This document shows, piece by piece, positions 25,795 to 35,242 of a stretch of 64,000 nucleotides of DNA (positions are counted from its first letter, which is position 1; every line of letters starts with the position of its first letter). The stretch covers positions 1 through 64,000 of the forward strand of contig CACFPS010000002.1 of the NCBI GenBank assembly GCA_902568235.1, in the 5' to 3' direction. The DNA is from an uncultured Pelagibacteraceae bacterium (GTDB lineage: Bacteria > Pseudomonadota > Alphaproteobacteria > Pelagibacterales > Pelagibacteraceae). The position numbers were made by a program, and so were the translations under genes. The notes under the pieces are model-generated. The model saw only the letters and a program-made list of their open reading frames with translations, searched no databases and had not been told where the DNA came from.

Positions 25795-27662
25795 TGATAA
25801 ATCAATTTGGCAACTATTCTTTATATATAGCTTTATTGGCCTCTGTATATTTAATTTATAAATCACTCTTCTCATTAAAATTTGTTGAAAAAAGTATAAA
25901 TAATAAAATATTTTCTGCGATTTCTATTCAATCTTTAATGATATTAATAAGTTTTGTAAGTTTAATTTATGCTTTTATTATCTCAGATTTTAGTAATGAA
26001 ACTGTATTTAATAATTCGCATACAGCAAAACCCTTGTTATATAAAATTTCGGGAACATGGGGGAATCACGAGGGAAGTTTATTATTATGGTTGTTAGTTT
26101 TGGTAATTTTTTTATTTATATTCTTAATAAAGTCTACTGATCAACTAAATAAATATAGATTGCTAACAATTTTGTTTCAAGAAATTATAATATTTGGATT
26201 TCTTTTGTTTATACTTTTTACTTCAAACCCATTTGAATATTTATTTCCAATTCCAAATGAAGGATTGGGGTTAAATCCTATTTTACAAGATCCAGCTTTA
26301 GCAATTCATCCTCCTATTTTATATTTAGGATATGTCGGCACATCTATAATTTTCTCTTCTGCTTTAGCAGCATTAGTATGCAAAAATATTAACCCAAACT
26401 GGGCTTCTCATATAAGAAAATGGATAATAATTTCATGGATATTTTTAACATTAGGAATCATGCTTGGTTCTATATGGGCATATTATGAGTTAGGATGGGG
26501 TGGCTTTTGGTTTTGGGATCCAGTTGAAAATGTTTCATTAATGCCATGGTTTTGTTTAACTGCATTAATTCATACAGTAATAGTTTTGCAGAAAAGAAAT
26601 TTATTTCACTCTTGGATAATAATCTTATCAATTACAACTTTTTCATTAAGTATGAGTGGAACTTTCTTAGTAAGATCAGGAATATTAAACTCTATTCATA
26701 CTTTTGCTAATGACCCTTTAAGAGGAGTTTTTATTCTTTGTTTTTTGTTTGTACTAATTTTATCTGCAATTTTTATTTTTTTCATATTTCAAAAAAATCT
26801 TCCATCTTTTTCTGCAAAATATTTTTTTATAAGTAAAGAAATTACCATACTTATAAACAATTGGTTTATGATGTTTTTTTTATCAGTTGTTTTAATTGGC
26901 ACTATTTACCCTATCTTTTTGGAAGTAATCAATGGTTCCAAAATATCTATAGGTCCACCATTTTATCATAAATTAATAATTCCTTTTTTAATCCCTTTTT
27001 TATTATTTATGGCTTTGGGACCAAAAATTAACTGGATAAAAGATAAGATGAAAAAATTTAATTATAAACAATTATTGTTATTCATTATCTCAGTATTAAT
27101 TTCTTATTTTATAATTGATAGAAGTGATAGATATTTTTTATTTTCAATTCCATTACTTGCATTAAGTTTCTATTTATTATTTGTGACAATCAGAGATTTT
27201 ACTCTTAACGGATCTTCATTTAGTCAGAAAGTATCTCATTTTGGTTTCAGTTTATTAATATTAAGTATTTTGCTAAATGGTATTTTTTCAAGTGAATTTT
27301 CTTCTAATATGAAAGTTGGAGATGAAAGAAAATTTAAAAATAAAATAATTAAATTTGAAAAAATAAAAGTAAAAAACGAGAAAAATTTTCAATCGCTCAT
27401 AGCAGAATTTAAGATTACAGATAAAGAAACAACTCTTGTATTGAAGCCAGAGTTAAGAATATTTAATCAACCTAAAACAATTACTAGCGAAGCAGATATA
27501 ATTACCACATTATATTCAGATAATTTTTTAGTTTTCAATATTTTAAAAAAAGACGATTATTTTAATGTAAGATATCAATTTAAGCCTTTAATGATATGGA
27601 TTTGGCTATCGGTTATAATGATAACTCTTGGTGGAATTATAAGTTTTTTAAGGTCTAAATGA
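25794..27662 (+). CDS. ccmF: cytochrome c haem lyase subunit CcmF
   Basis: Large inner-membrane component of the haem-ligation complex, 622 residues with about 14-15 hydrophobic helices. The WWD domain appears as WGGFWFWDPVEN near residue 240. ISGTWGNHEGSLLLWLL, near residue 83, and HPPILYLGYVG are also family hallmarks. It takes haem from CcmE and attaches it to apocytochrome CxxCH sites with CcmH. Its stop overlaps the ccmG start by 4 bases. Confidence 0.97.
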   Translation: MINQFGNYSLYIALLASVYLIYKSLFSLKFVEKSINNKIFSAISIQSLMILISFVSLIYAFIISDFSNETVFNNSHTAKPLLYKISGTWGNHEGSLLLWLLVLVIFLFIFLIKSTDQLNKYRLLTILFQEIIIFGFLLFILFTSNPFEYLFPIPNEGLGLNPILQDPALAIHPPILYLGYVGTSIIFSSALAALVCKNINPNWASHIRKWIIISWIFLTLGIMLGSIWAYYELGWGGFWFWDPVENVSLMPWFCLTALIHTVIVLQKRNLFHSWIIILSITTFSLSMSGTFLVRSGILNSIHTFANDPLRGVFILCFLFVLILSAIFIFFIFQKNLPSFSAKYFFISKEITILINNWFMMFFLSVVLIGTIYPIFLEVINGSKISIGPPFYHKLIIPFLIPFLLFMALGPKINWIKDKMKKFNYKQLLLFIISVLISYFIIDRSDRYFLFSIPLLALSFYLLFVTIRDFTLNGSSFSQKVSHFGFSLLILSILLNGIFSSEFSSNMKVGDERKFKNKIIKFEKIKVKNEKNFQSLIAEFKITDKETTLVLKPELRIFNQPKTITSEADIITTLYSDNFLVFNILKKDDYFNVRYQFKPLMIWIWLSVIMITLGGIISFLRSK

Positions 27663-28183
27663 ATAGAAATTTTAAAATAATCTTTTCTGTTATTCTTGGA
27701 CTAAGTATTTTTTTTGTTCTTTTGAAAGGATTGGAAAGTACAAAACAATACTCACCTCTTAATACTTCAAATAAAATAGATTTAAATATTTATTTTCAAA
27801 GTCTTTTTGATGAAAAAGAATACTCAATTAGAGAATTAGCAAATAAGAAAAATTTTATGTTAATTAATATATGGTCTTCTTGGTGTTTGCCATGTAGAGA
27901 AGAACATTCTTATTTAATGAAGTTAAAAAAAAATAATATAAATTTGATTGGAGTAAATTATAAAGATAACTCGAATAATGCGAAAGTTTTTATTAAAGAA
28001 ATGGGAAATCCATATACAACAATACTCGTTGATGTTGACGGAACTAAATCAATAGAACTTGGAGCAATAGGAGTTCCAGAAACATATTTAGTTGATAGTT
28101 TTGAAAGCAAAGTACTAAAAAAATATATTGGACCTTTAGATCAGAAAAAAATTGAAGAAATAATTTCTATACTTAAAAAATGA
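27659..28183 (+). CDS. ccmG: thiol:disulfide oxidoreductase CcmG (DsbE)
   Basis: Periplasmic membrane-anchored thioredoxin-like protein that keeps apocytochrome cysteines reduced. The 174 residues have one N-terminal helix (about 7-25) and the active site WSSWCLPCREEH (CxxC near 79-82), with the cis-proline region GVPETYLVD. It is coupled to ccmF and ccmH by 4-base overlaps. Confidence 0.95.
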   Translation: MNRNFKIIFSVILGLSIFFVLLKGLESTKQYSPLNTSNKIDLNIYFQSLFDEKEYSIRELANKKNFMLINIWSSWCLPCREEHSYLMKLKKNNINLIGVNYKDNSNNAKVFIKEMGNPYTTILVDVDGTKSIELGAIGVPETYLVDSFESKVLKKYIGPLDQKKIEEIISILKK

Positions 28184-28545
28184 ATAAATTAAAATATTTT
28201 ACAGTTATATTAATTTTGTTTTTAAATTTTTTTGGAGCATCTTACTCTCAAAGTTTAGATCAAGTACATAAAATTTCAAAAAATTTAAGATGTTTAATTT
28301 GTCAAGGTCAATCTGTTTACGACTCAAATTCTGATTTTGCAATTAGTATGAAGTTGTTGATAAAAAAAAAAATTAATGAAGGAAGAACTGAAAAAGAAAT
28401 ATATGAGTTTTTGAAAAATAGATATGGTGAATGGGTAGTTTATGATCCAGAAATAAATAAAAATACAATCTTATTATGGTTGATTCCTTTGATTTTATTT
28501 GTTTTTGGCGGCCTTTTAATTGTCAGAAAAGTATCTATAAAGTAG
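28180..28545 (+). CDS. ccmH: cytochrome c maturation protein CcmH
   Basis: Short-form CcmH (121 residues) with a signal sequence (ending SYSQS), the redox motif LRCLICQGQSV near residues 36-46, YGEWVVYDP, and a C-terminal membrane anchor. It reduces and presents apocytochrome cysteines. There is no fused or adjacent CcmI TPR domain. It ends the ccm run, 13 bases before the PagL-like gene. Confidence 0.95.
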   Translation: MNKLKYFTVILILFLNFFGASYSQSLDQVHKISKNLRCLICQGQSVYDSNSDFAISMKLLIKKKINEGRTEKEIYEFLKNRYGEWVVYDPEINKNTILLWLIPLILFVFGGLLIVRKVSIK

Positions 28546-28558
28546 TGTTAAATTTATT

Positions 28559-29056
28559 ATGAAATCAATTTATAAAGCTCTAGTATTATTTTTAGTTTTT
28601 TTTGGTTCAGCAAATGCTGCTGACCTTTCTGGCAATAAGTGGAGCTTTTATTCTGGAACCTTTGATTTCAGTGATGATGGTAAAAGGTCTAGTCTTTTTG
28701 GAGTTCAACATATAAATGAAAACTTATATAGAGAAAGTTTTTTAGGAACATTACAGCCAGTGACTGGAGCTATGATTACAGCAGATAATGCGGGTTACGT
28801 TTATACAGGATTTCAAGTTCCTTATAAATCAGGATCTATGACATTTACTCCAAGTTTTACACCAGGACTATACAGCGAAGGTAACGGTAAAGATTTAGGT
28901 CATGTAATTGAATTTAAAAGTGAAATACAATTAACTTACGAATTATCTTCTAGTAGTGAATTTGGTTTTTCATACAATCATATATCTAATGCAAGTCTAG
29001 GTGACAAAAATCCAGGAGCAAATAGCTATATGTTTAATTTTATAAAAAAATTTTAA
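28559..29056 (+). CDS. acyloxyacyl hydrolase / PagL-like lipid A deacylase
   Basis: Predicted outer-membrane 8-stranded beta-barrel of the PagL family, which removes a 3-O-linked acyl chain from lipid A. The signal peptide (to about residue 20, ending ANA) precedes a 145-residue beta-rich domain. The active-site region reads YNHISNASLGDKNPGANSY near the C-terminus, giving the catalytic His and Ser. The third triad residue, Glu in the Pseudomonas enzyme, appears as Asn here if my recalled alignment holds. It may be co-transcribed with the ccm genes but is functionally separate. Confidence 0.75.
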   Translation: MKSIYKALVLFLVFFGSANAADLSGNKWSFYSGTFDFSDDGKRSSLFGVQHINENLYRESFLGTLQPVTGAMITADNAGYVYTGFQVPYKSGSMTFTPSFTPGLYSEGNGKDLGHVIEFKSEIQLTYELSSSSEFGFSYNHISNASLGDKNPGANSYMFNFIKKF

Positions 29057-29064
29057 CATAAATC

Positions 29065-30216
29065 ATGAATTTAAAAGATTGTCATAATTTTTATGACTTT
29101 AGGAAGTTGGCAAAAAAAAAATTACCATCTCCAATTTTTCATTATATTGATGGAGCAGCAGATGATGAAATTACTTATAAAAGAAATTCCAGTGCTTTTA
29201 ATGATGTAGATTTGGTGCCAAATGTTTTAAGAGGTGTCGAAAATATAGATTTATCGACAACCATATTTGGAAAAAAATTAGACTTACCTTTTTATTGTGC
29301 ACCAACTGCCTTACAAAGACTTTTTCATCATGATGGAGAAAGAGCGGTTGGCAAAGCTGCACAAAAATTTAATACCATGTTTGGTGTTTCAGCTTTAGCA
29401 ACTGTAAGTGTAGAAGAAATAGCATCATTAATTGATACTCCAAAAATGTTTCAATTTTATTTTCATAAAGATAGAGGCTTAAATAGCGCAGTACTCGATA
29501 GAGTAAAAGCAGCAAAATTTGATGTAATGGCATTAACTGTGGATACTATAACCGGAGGAAATAGAGAAAGAGATCTTCGAACAGGATTTACTTCTCCTCC
29601 AAAACTAACATTATCAAGCTTATTTAGTTTTGTATCAAAACCAATGTGGGGAATTAATTATCTTACTAAAGGTAAATTTGAATTACCACATTTACAAGAT
29701 TATGTTCAAGAAGGAACAAGTACCGCAACATCAATTGGCAACTATTTTTCATCAATGCTTGATCAATCAATGAATTGGAAAGATGCAGAAAAACTTTGTT
29801 CTGATTGGGGAGGTCATTTTGCTTTAAAAGGCATAATGAGCGTTGATGATGCTAAAAGAGCTGTCGATATTGGATGTACAGGTATAATGGTTTCAAATCA
29901 TGGAGGTAGACAACTGGATGGATCAAGATCACCATTTGATCAATTGAAAGAGATAGTTGATGCAGTAGGAGATAAAATAGATGTAATTTGTGAAGGTGGT
30001 ATACAACGTGGAACACATATTTTGAAAGCTTTATCTATAGGTGCTAAAGCCTGTTCAGGGGGTAGACTTTATCTTTATGCTTTAGCAGCCGCAGGTCAAG
30101 CCGGTGTGGAAAGAGCATTAAATCAATATCGTAACGAATTAGAGAGAGATATGAAACTCATGGGATGTACTAAAATTAGCGATTTAAATAGAAATAATTT
30201 AAAATTTAGAAATTAA
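29065..30216 (+). CDS. FMN-dependent alpha-hydroxy-acid dehydrogenase, copy 1 (LldD-like)
   Basis: TIM-barrel flavoenzyme of the lactate/glycolate/mandelate oxidase family; it oxidises an L-2-hydroxy acid to the 2-oxo acid. The 383 residues include FHYIDGAADDE (active-site Tyr near 27), MFQFYFHKDR, TVDTITGGNRERDLRTGF and the catalytic VSNHGGRQLDGSRSPFDQL (His near 276, with the following Arg). All key residues are present. Its ATG starts a hydroxyacid gene run, and its TAATG stop/start junction overlaps the second copy. L-lactate or glycolate are likely substrates; the exact one is not known. Confidence 0.9.
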   Translation: MNLKDCHNFYDFRKLAKKKLPSPIFHYIDGAADDEITYKRNSSAFNDVDLVPNVLRGVENIDLSTTIFGKKLDLPFYCAPTALQRLFHHDGERAVGKAAQKFNTMFGVSALATVSVEEIASLIDTPKMFQFYFHKDRGLNSAVLDRVKAAKFDVMALTVDTITGGNRERDLRTGFTSPPKLTLSSLFSFVSKPMWGINYLTKGKFELPHLQDYVQEGTSTATSIGNYFSSMLDQSMNWKDAEKLCSDWGGHFALKGIMSVDDAKRAVDIGCTGIMVSNHGGRQLDGSRSPFDQLKEIVDAVGDKIDVICEGGIQRGTHILKALSIGAKACSGGRLYLYALAAAGQAGVERALNQYRNELERDMKLMGCTKISDLNRNNLKFRN

Positions 30217-31367
30217 TGAATTTAAATGATTGCTATAATTTTGAAGATTTTAGAAAGTTAGCAAAAAAAAAATTACCAGCCCCCATATTTCATTACATAG
30301 ACGGTGGAGCAGATGATGAGGTAACTTTAAATCGAAATACCAATGCGTTTAATGAATGTGATCTTGTTCCAAATATTTTAAATAGTGTTGGAGAACCTGA
30401 TTTATCAATAACAGTTTTTGGCACAAAAATTAACATGCCACTATTTTTGTCACCAACAGCCATGCAAAGTTTATATCATCCTGATGGAGATAAAGCTTCA
30501 GCACGTGCCGCAGAAAAATATGGAACAATTTATAGCATGTCTACAATGGCTTCTTTTTCTATTGAGGAGGTTTCAAATATATCAAATGGACCTAAAATTT
30601 TTCAATTATATATACACAAAGACCAATCAATTACTGATGATTTAATTGATCGATGCAAAGATGCAAATTTTAATGGAATGTGTATTACAGTAGATACAAT
30701 TGTTGCAGGAAATAGAGAAAGAGATCATCGAACAGGATTTACAACTCCACCAAAATTTAATTTGGAAAGCCTTATGAGTTTTGTGATGAGACCTAAGTGG
30801 GTATTTAATTATTTTACAAATAAAAAATTTGAATTAGCAAATTTAAAAAATAAAACAGATAAAGGTACTAATATTGCAAAGTCAGTTATGGAATACATTA
30901 ATGAACAATACGATCCTGCAATGAATTGGAAAGATGCTGAATATTGTATAAAAAAATGGAATGGTCCTATGGCCCTAAAAGGAGTTATGTCAGTCGAAGA
31001 TGCTAAAAAAGCAATCGATATTGGATGTACATCAATAATGATTTCAAATCATGGAGGCAGACAATTGGATGGATCAAGAGCACCATTTGATCAAGTTAAA
31101 GCAATTAGGGATGCAGTTGGAGATAAGCTTGAAATTATTCTTGATGGTGGCATTAGAAGAGGAACTCATGTTTTAAAATCACTTGCAGCAGGAGCAACAG
31201 CTTGTAGTTTTGGAAAAGCTTTTTTATTTAGCTTAGGAGCAGGAGGACAACAAGGTGTAGAAAAACTGCTAAAAAATATGCGCGAAGAAATTAAAAGAAA
31301 TATGATATTAATGGGTTGTAAAAATATTAGTGAACTTGATAGTTCAAAATTAATTTATAGAAAATAA
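30216..31367 (+). CDS. FMN-dependent alpha-hydroxy-acid dehydrogenase, copy 2 (LldD-like)
   Basis: Tandem paralogue of the preceding gene, with the same 383-residue length and almost the same N-terminus (DFRKLAKKKLPAPIFHYIDG). FMN and active-site motifs are complete: IFQLYIHKDQ, TVDTIVAGNRERDHRTGF and ISNHGGRQLDGSRAPFDQV. Differences concentrate in the loop between about residues 185 and 240, where membrane association or substrate choice is often set, so the copies may take different hydroxy acids or work as a heteromer (inference). The start overlaps copy 1 by one base. Confidence 0.9.
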   Translation: MNLNDCYNFEDFRKLAKKKLPAPIFHYIDGGADDEVTLNRNTNAFNECDLVPNILNSVGEPDLSITVFGTKINMPLFLSPTAMQSLYHPDGDKASARAAEKYGTIYSMSTMASFSIEEVSNISNGPKIFQLYIHKDQSITDDLIDRCKDANFNGMCITVDTIVAGNRERDHRTGFTTPPKFNLESLMSFVMRPKWVFNYFTNKKFELANLKNKTDKGTNIAKSVMEYINEQYDPAMNWKDAEYCIKKWNGPMALKGVMSVEDAKKAIDIGCTSIMISNHGGRQLDGSRAPFDQVKAIRDAVGDKLEIILDGGIRRGTHVLKSLAAGATACSFGKAFLFSLGAGGQQGVEKLLKNMREEIKRNMILMGCKNISELDSSKLIYRK

Positions 31368-31372
31368 AACTA

Positions 31373-32536
31373 ATGAAATTTGCTGAAAATTTAAATCGTT
31401 TAGGTACCGAGTCAGCTTTTGCAATATTGGCTGAAGCTAAAAAAGTCGAGGCAACTGGAAAAAAAATAATAAATCTTGGTATAGGACAACCGGACTTTAA
31501 GACCCCAAAACATATAATGGAAGCTGCAAAAAAAGCCATAGATGATGGCCATCATGGGTATGTTATATCAAATGGAATAATAGAATGCAGAGAAGCAGTT
31601 TGTAGAAAAATTAATAAACTTTATGGCGCAGATATTAATCCAAATAGAATTATAATTACACCTGGCGGAAAACCAACAATGTATTTTGCTATTTCAATGT
31701 TTGGAGAGCCTGGAGCAGAAATTGTTTATCCTGATCCTGGATTTCCTGTTTATGAGTCAATGATAAATTATACGGGTGCCAAAGCAGTGCCGTATAGTAT
31801 TTTGGATAACAAGGATTTAAAATTTGATCCAGATAAAGTTCTTTCTTTAATAAACGAAAAGACACGTATGATAGTTATAATAAATCCTAACAATCCAACA
31901 GGAAGTTTTGTTGATAAATCAACAATAGATTATTTAGCTAATGGTTTAAAAAAATATCCAAATTTAATTATATTTAGTGATGAAATATATAGTAGATTAA
32001 TTTTTGATGGTAAAGAAATGCCATCATTTTTTAATTATCCAGAACTTAAGGATAGGTTAATTGTTTTAGATGGTTGGAGTAAAACATACGCAATGACAGG
32101 TTGGAGATTAGGTTGGAGTTATTGGCCTGAAGAATGTATTGAACATATTGTTAAATTGTTAATCAACAGCGTATCTTGTGTAAATGCTCCTACTCAATAT
32201 GCAGGTACTGCAGCATTAGATGGGCCTGATGACTCAATAAATTTCATGATGAAAGAATTTACGGAAAGAAGAAATTTAATTCACAAATTGTTAAATGAAT
32301 TACCAGGAGTAGAATGTAGTTTGCCAGGTGGAGCTTTTTATGCTTTTCCTAAAGTTATAAATACAGGTATGAATGGAGCAGAGTTTGCTAAAAAATGCAT
32401 GTATGAAGCTGGAGTAGCAGTTGTTCCAGGAACAGCATTTGGAAGTACTGCAAAAGATTATGTTAGATTTAGTTTTGCAGCCTCACAAGATGACATATCA
32501 CAAGCCTTAGAAAATATAAAAAATATGTTAAATTAG
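31373..32536 (+). CDS. class I pyridoxal-phosphate aminotransferase
   Basis: Fold-type I aminotransferase, 387 residues, of the aspartate/alanine transaminase family. Visible motifs are LGIGQPDFKTP, the NPNNPTG loop, SDEIYS, and the PLP-lysine site WSKTYAMTGWRLGW. It lies 5 bases after the second hydroxyacid dehydrogenase and before a D-hydroxyacid dehydrogenase, so it may transaminate the 2-oxo acid made by them, for example pyruvate to alanine or glyoxylate to glycine (inference). It is probably in the same transcript. Confidence 0.92.
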   Translation: MKFAENLNRLGTESAFAILAEAKKVEATGKKIINLGIGQPDFKTPKHIMEAAKKAIDDGHHGYVISNGIIECREAVCRKINKLYGADINPNRIIITPGGKPTMYFAISMFGEPGAEIVYPDPGFPVYESMINYTGAKAVPYSILDNKDLKFDPDKVLSLINEKTRMIVIINPNNPTGSFVDKSTIDYLANGLKKYPNLIIFSDEIYSRLIFDGKEMPSFFNYPELKDRLIVLDGWSKTYAMTGWRLGWSYWPEECIEHIVKLLINSVSCVNAPTQYAGTAALDGPDDSINFMMKEFTERRNLIHKLLNELPGVECSLPGGAFYAFPKVINTGMNGAEFAKKCMYEAGVAVVPGTAFGSTAKDYVRFSFAASQDDISQALENIKNMLN

Positions 32537-32587
32537 TTTTAAGTATATTTTTATTTATAATTTTTGTAATATTGTATTATTAAATTT

Positions 32588-33961
32588 ATGAACGAACAGT
32601 TACAAACAGAACTTAAACAACTTTTGAATGGTAGATTTTCATTGTCAGAGTCTACAAGAGCAAATTATGCTAGAGGCGAGGATACTTATGAACCTGTCTT
32701 ATCTCAAGCAGTGGTCTTTCCAGAAACAAATGAAGAAGTTTCAAAAATTTTAAAAATGTGTAATTTATACAAAGTTCCTGTAGTTCCATTTGGAACAGGC
32801 ACCTCCCTAGAAGGACATGCAGTTGGTAATGCAAATGGTATTACAATATCTCTCGAAAAAATGAATAAAGTATTGACTGTTAATGCAAATGATTTTGATT
32901 GTCGAGTTCAAGCAAATGTTACTAGAAAACAATTAAATGAATATTTAAGAGAAGATGGAGTATTTTTTCCAATTGATCCAGGAGCGGATGCTGCTCTTGG
33001 TGGAATGGCTGCTTGTTCAGCTTCTGGAACCATGGCAGTAAAATATGGCACAATGCGTACAGTAGTAAATGGATTAACAGTTGTTTTAGCTAATGGTGAA
33101 ATCATTAAAACAGGAGGTAGAGCAAAAAAATCTTCAGCTGGATATAATTTAACAAACTTATTTATTGGTTCTGAAGGAACATTAGGAATTATTACTGAAG
33201 TGCAATTAAGATTATCTCCAATTCCAGAAAGCATTATGAGTGCTGTTTGCTATTTTCCTGATTTAGACTCTGCTGTTCTAACTTCTCAGGAAGTAATTCA
33301 ATATGGAGTTCCTATTGCAAGAATTGAGATGTTAAATAAAGACCAAATGGAGATAAGTATTAAATATTCGAAATTAGAAAATATAAAAGCTTCTCCCACT
33401 CTTTTTTTTGAATTTCATGGAAGTGAAGAGTCTAATAAGGAGGCAATAAACATCGTTGAAGAATTATCAAAAAATAATGGTGGTAGCGATTTTAAATGGG
33501 CAGATTCTATTGAAGAAAGAAATAAATTATGGAAGGCAAGACATGATGTTTATTATTCAGTTAAAGCTCTAGGAAAAAACATGAAAGTATATTCTACTGA
33601 TATATGTGTTCCAATTTCAAAACTTGTTGAATGTATTTCTTGGGCTGAAAAACATGTGAAAGAAAATGATCTTATAGCTCCAATGGTAGGTCACGTTGGA
33701 GATGGTAATTTTCATTCAGTTATTTTATACGATCCAAATGATACAGAAAAACAAAAACTCATAAGAGAATATAGTGACAAACTTATTGAAAAAGCATTAG
33801 AGTTAGAAGGAACCATTACTGGCGAACATGGAATCGGTTTACAAAAAAAACATTACTTATTAAAAGAGCATCCTGACAATTTACCAGTAATGAAAAGTAT
33901 AAAACGTAGTTTGGATGTTAATAATATAATGAATCCAGGCAAAGTATTCGATCTAAATTAA
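32588..33961 (+). CDS. FAD-linked D-lactate / D-2-hydroxyacid dehydrogenase (GlcD-type)
   Basis: Vanillyl-alcohol-oxidase-type flavoenzyme, 457 residues. The N-terminal FAD-binding domain has PVVPFGTGTSLEGHAV, PGADAALGGMAACSASGTM and GSEGTLGIITEV. The C-terminal substrate domain ends GEHGIGLQKKHYLLKEH and MNPGKVFDLN. The family includes cytochrome-linked D-lactate dehydrogenase and the GlcD subunit of glycolate oxidase. No glcE or glcF lies next to it, which favours the stand-alone D-lactate type. Together with the two FMN enzymes, the module could oxidise both stereoisomers of a hydroxy acid. Confidence 0.92.
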   Translation: MNEQLQTELKQLLNGRFSLSESTRANYARGEDTYEPVLSQAVVFPETNEEVSKILKMCNLYKVPVVPFGTGTSLEGHAVGNANGITISLEKMNKVLTVNANDFDCRVQANVTRKQLNEYLREDGVFFPIDPGADAALGGMAACSASGTMAVKYGTMRTVVNGLTVVLANGEIIKTGGRAKKSSAGYNLTNLFIGSEGTLGIITEVQLRLSPIPESIMSAVCYFPDLDSAVLTSQEVIQYGVPIARIEMLNKDQMEISIKYSKLENIKASPTLFFEFHGSEESNKEAINIVEELSKNNGGSDFKWADSIEERNKLWKARHDVYYSVKALGKNMKVYSTDICVPISKLVECISWAEKHVKENDLIAPMVGHVGDGNFHSVILYDPNDTEKQKLIREYSDKLIEKALELEGTITGEHGIGLQKKHYLLKEHPDNLPVMKSIKRSLDVNNIMNPGKVFDLN

Positions 33962-34083
33962 AATTTCAATTGCAGATTGTACTATATTTAAAATTTTCCT
34001 AATTTTATTATTATAAATTTAAAAGGACTCAGACAAAATAATATGCTTAAATCAGCAAAGTTAATTAACTAAGAGGAGAAAAA
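33962..34083 (+). promoter_or_regulatory. leader of the TRAP transporter operon with palindrome and strong Shine-Dalgarno
   Basis: This 122-base gap contains a perfect 12-bp palindrome AGTTAATTAACT (34059-34070) directly before a strong Shine-Dalgarno GAGGAG (34073-34078), 5 bases from the ATG. It presumably holds the promoter of the solute-binding protein gene. The palindrome might be an operator, though A/T palindromes arise by chance. No certain -10/-35 pair could be chosen. Confidence 0.45.
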
Positions 34084-35214
34084 ATGATTAAAGGAAAAAA
34101 ATCATTGAAGGGAAAAACACCTTCAAGACGTAAGTTCTTTAAGGCTGCTGCTGCAACTGGTGTTGCTGCTGTAGCTGCATCATCTTTAGCTGCTCCAGCT
34201 GTTGCCGCAGAAAGAGTAGAAGCTGCAATGGTTGCTACTTGGCCAAGAGATTTTCCTGGTCTAGGTACAGGTGCACAAAGATTTGCAAAACAGCTAAGCG
34301 ATATGAGTGATGGTCGAATACAAGTTACTTATTACGCTTCTGGAGAAAGAGTAAAAGCTTTTGATTCATTTGATGAAGTTGCTTCTGGTAACTCGCAAAT
34401 GTATCATGCTGCAGACTACTACTGGGTTAAAAAACACCCAGCTTTTGGATACTTTACTGCAGTTCCATTTGGTTTTACTTACTCAGAAATAAACGCTTGG
34501 ATTCACCATGCTGGAGGACAAGCACTTTGGGATGAGTTAACTGATGATTTTGGAACTCAAAGCTTTATTTGTGGTAACACAGGAGTTCAAATGGGTGGTT
34601 GGTTTAATAAAAAAATTAGATCAGCTAACGACCTAAAAGGTTTGAAAATGCGTATACCTGGATTGGGAGGACAAGTTATTGGAAAACTTGGAGGTTCTCC
34701 GATTTCACTTCCTGGTGGACAAATTTATGAAAACCTTGTTTCAGGAGCAATTGATGCAACTGAATGGGTAGGTCCTTGGAATGATGAGGCTATGAAGTTT
34801 CATGAAGCTGCTAAATACTATTATTATCCAGGTATGCACGAACCTGGTTCGATGTTAGCATGTGGTGTTAACAAATCATGGTTTACAAGCTTAACAAAAT
34901 CAGATCAAACGTTAATTAAAACTTGTTGTGCTTGGGCAGATGAAATTACTATGGCAGAGTATAATGCTAAAAATGGTGCTGCATTAGCTCGTCTAGTAAA
35001 TGATCACGGTGTTAAACTTGAGAAATTTAATGATAAAGTTTATGATGCATTTGCTAAAGGTGCCGCTGAAGTTTACGATGAAGTTCAGCAACACAGTGAT
35101 CTTGCAGCTAGAACGCATGCAGCTTTTGTAAAAGGTCGTAAAGAAATTGGTGCTTGGACTAACTTATCTGACTCACCATATATTCAACAAAGAAATAGAG
35201 CTTTAGGACTTTAA
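34084..35214 (+). CDS. TRAP transporter solute-binding protein, TakP/DctP-like
   Basis: Periplasmic binding protein that captures the substrate for the DctQM membrane unit. The 376 residues begin with a twin-arginine-type signal (SRRKFFKAAAATG, then an Ala-rich stretch cleaved near AVAAE). The DctP fold shows ATEWVGPWNDEAMKFHEAAK and the conserved Arg region LKGLKMRIPGLGG. Features match the TakP subgroup, which binds pyruvate and other 2-oxo acids or lactate; the hydroxyacid dehydrogenases upstream support this. Codons are more G/C-rich and the Shine-Dalgarno stronger than in neighbours, consistent with high expression. A terminator-like hairpin follows. Confidence 0.93.
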   Translation: MIKGKKSLKGKTPSRRKFFKAAAATGVAAVAASSLAAPAVAAERVEAAMVATWPRDFPGLGTGAQRFAKQLSDMSDGRIQVTYYASGERVKAFDSFDEVASGNSQMYHAADYYWVKKHPAFGYFTAVPFGFTYSEINAWIHHAGGQALWDELTDDFGTQSFICGNTGVQMGGWFNKKIRSANDLKGLKMRIPGLGGQVIGKLGGSPISLPGGQIYENLVSGAIDATEWVGPWNDEAMKFHEAAKYYYYPGMHEPGSMLACGVNKSWFTSLTKSDQTLIKTCCAWADEITMAEYNAKNGAALARLVNDHGVKLEKFNDKVYDAFAKGAAEVYDEVQQHSDLAARTHAAFVKGRKEIGAWTNLSDSPYIQQRNRALGL

Positions 35215-35242
35215 ATAACAAAGTTAGAGTAAAATTTGATAT

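Noticed and set aside
32908-33234. Minus-strand ORF opposite the D-lactate dehydrogenase gene
   Set aside because: Antisense shadow of a strongly conserved FAD-binding domain.
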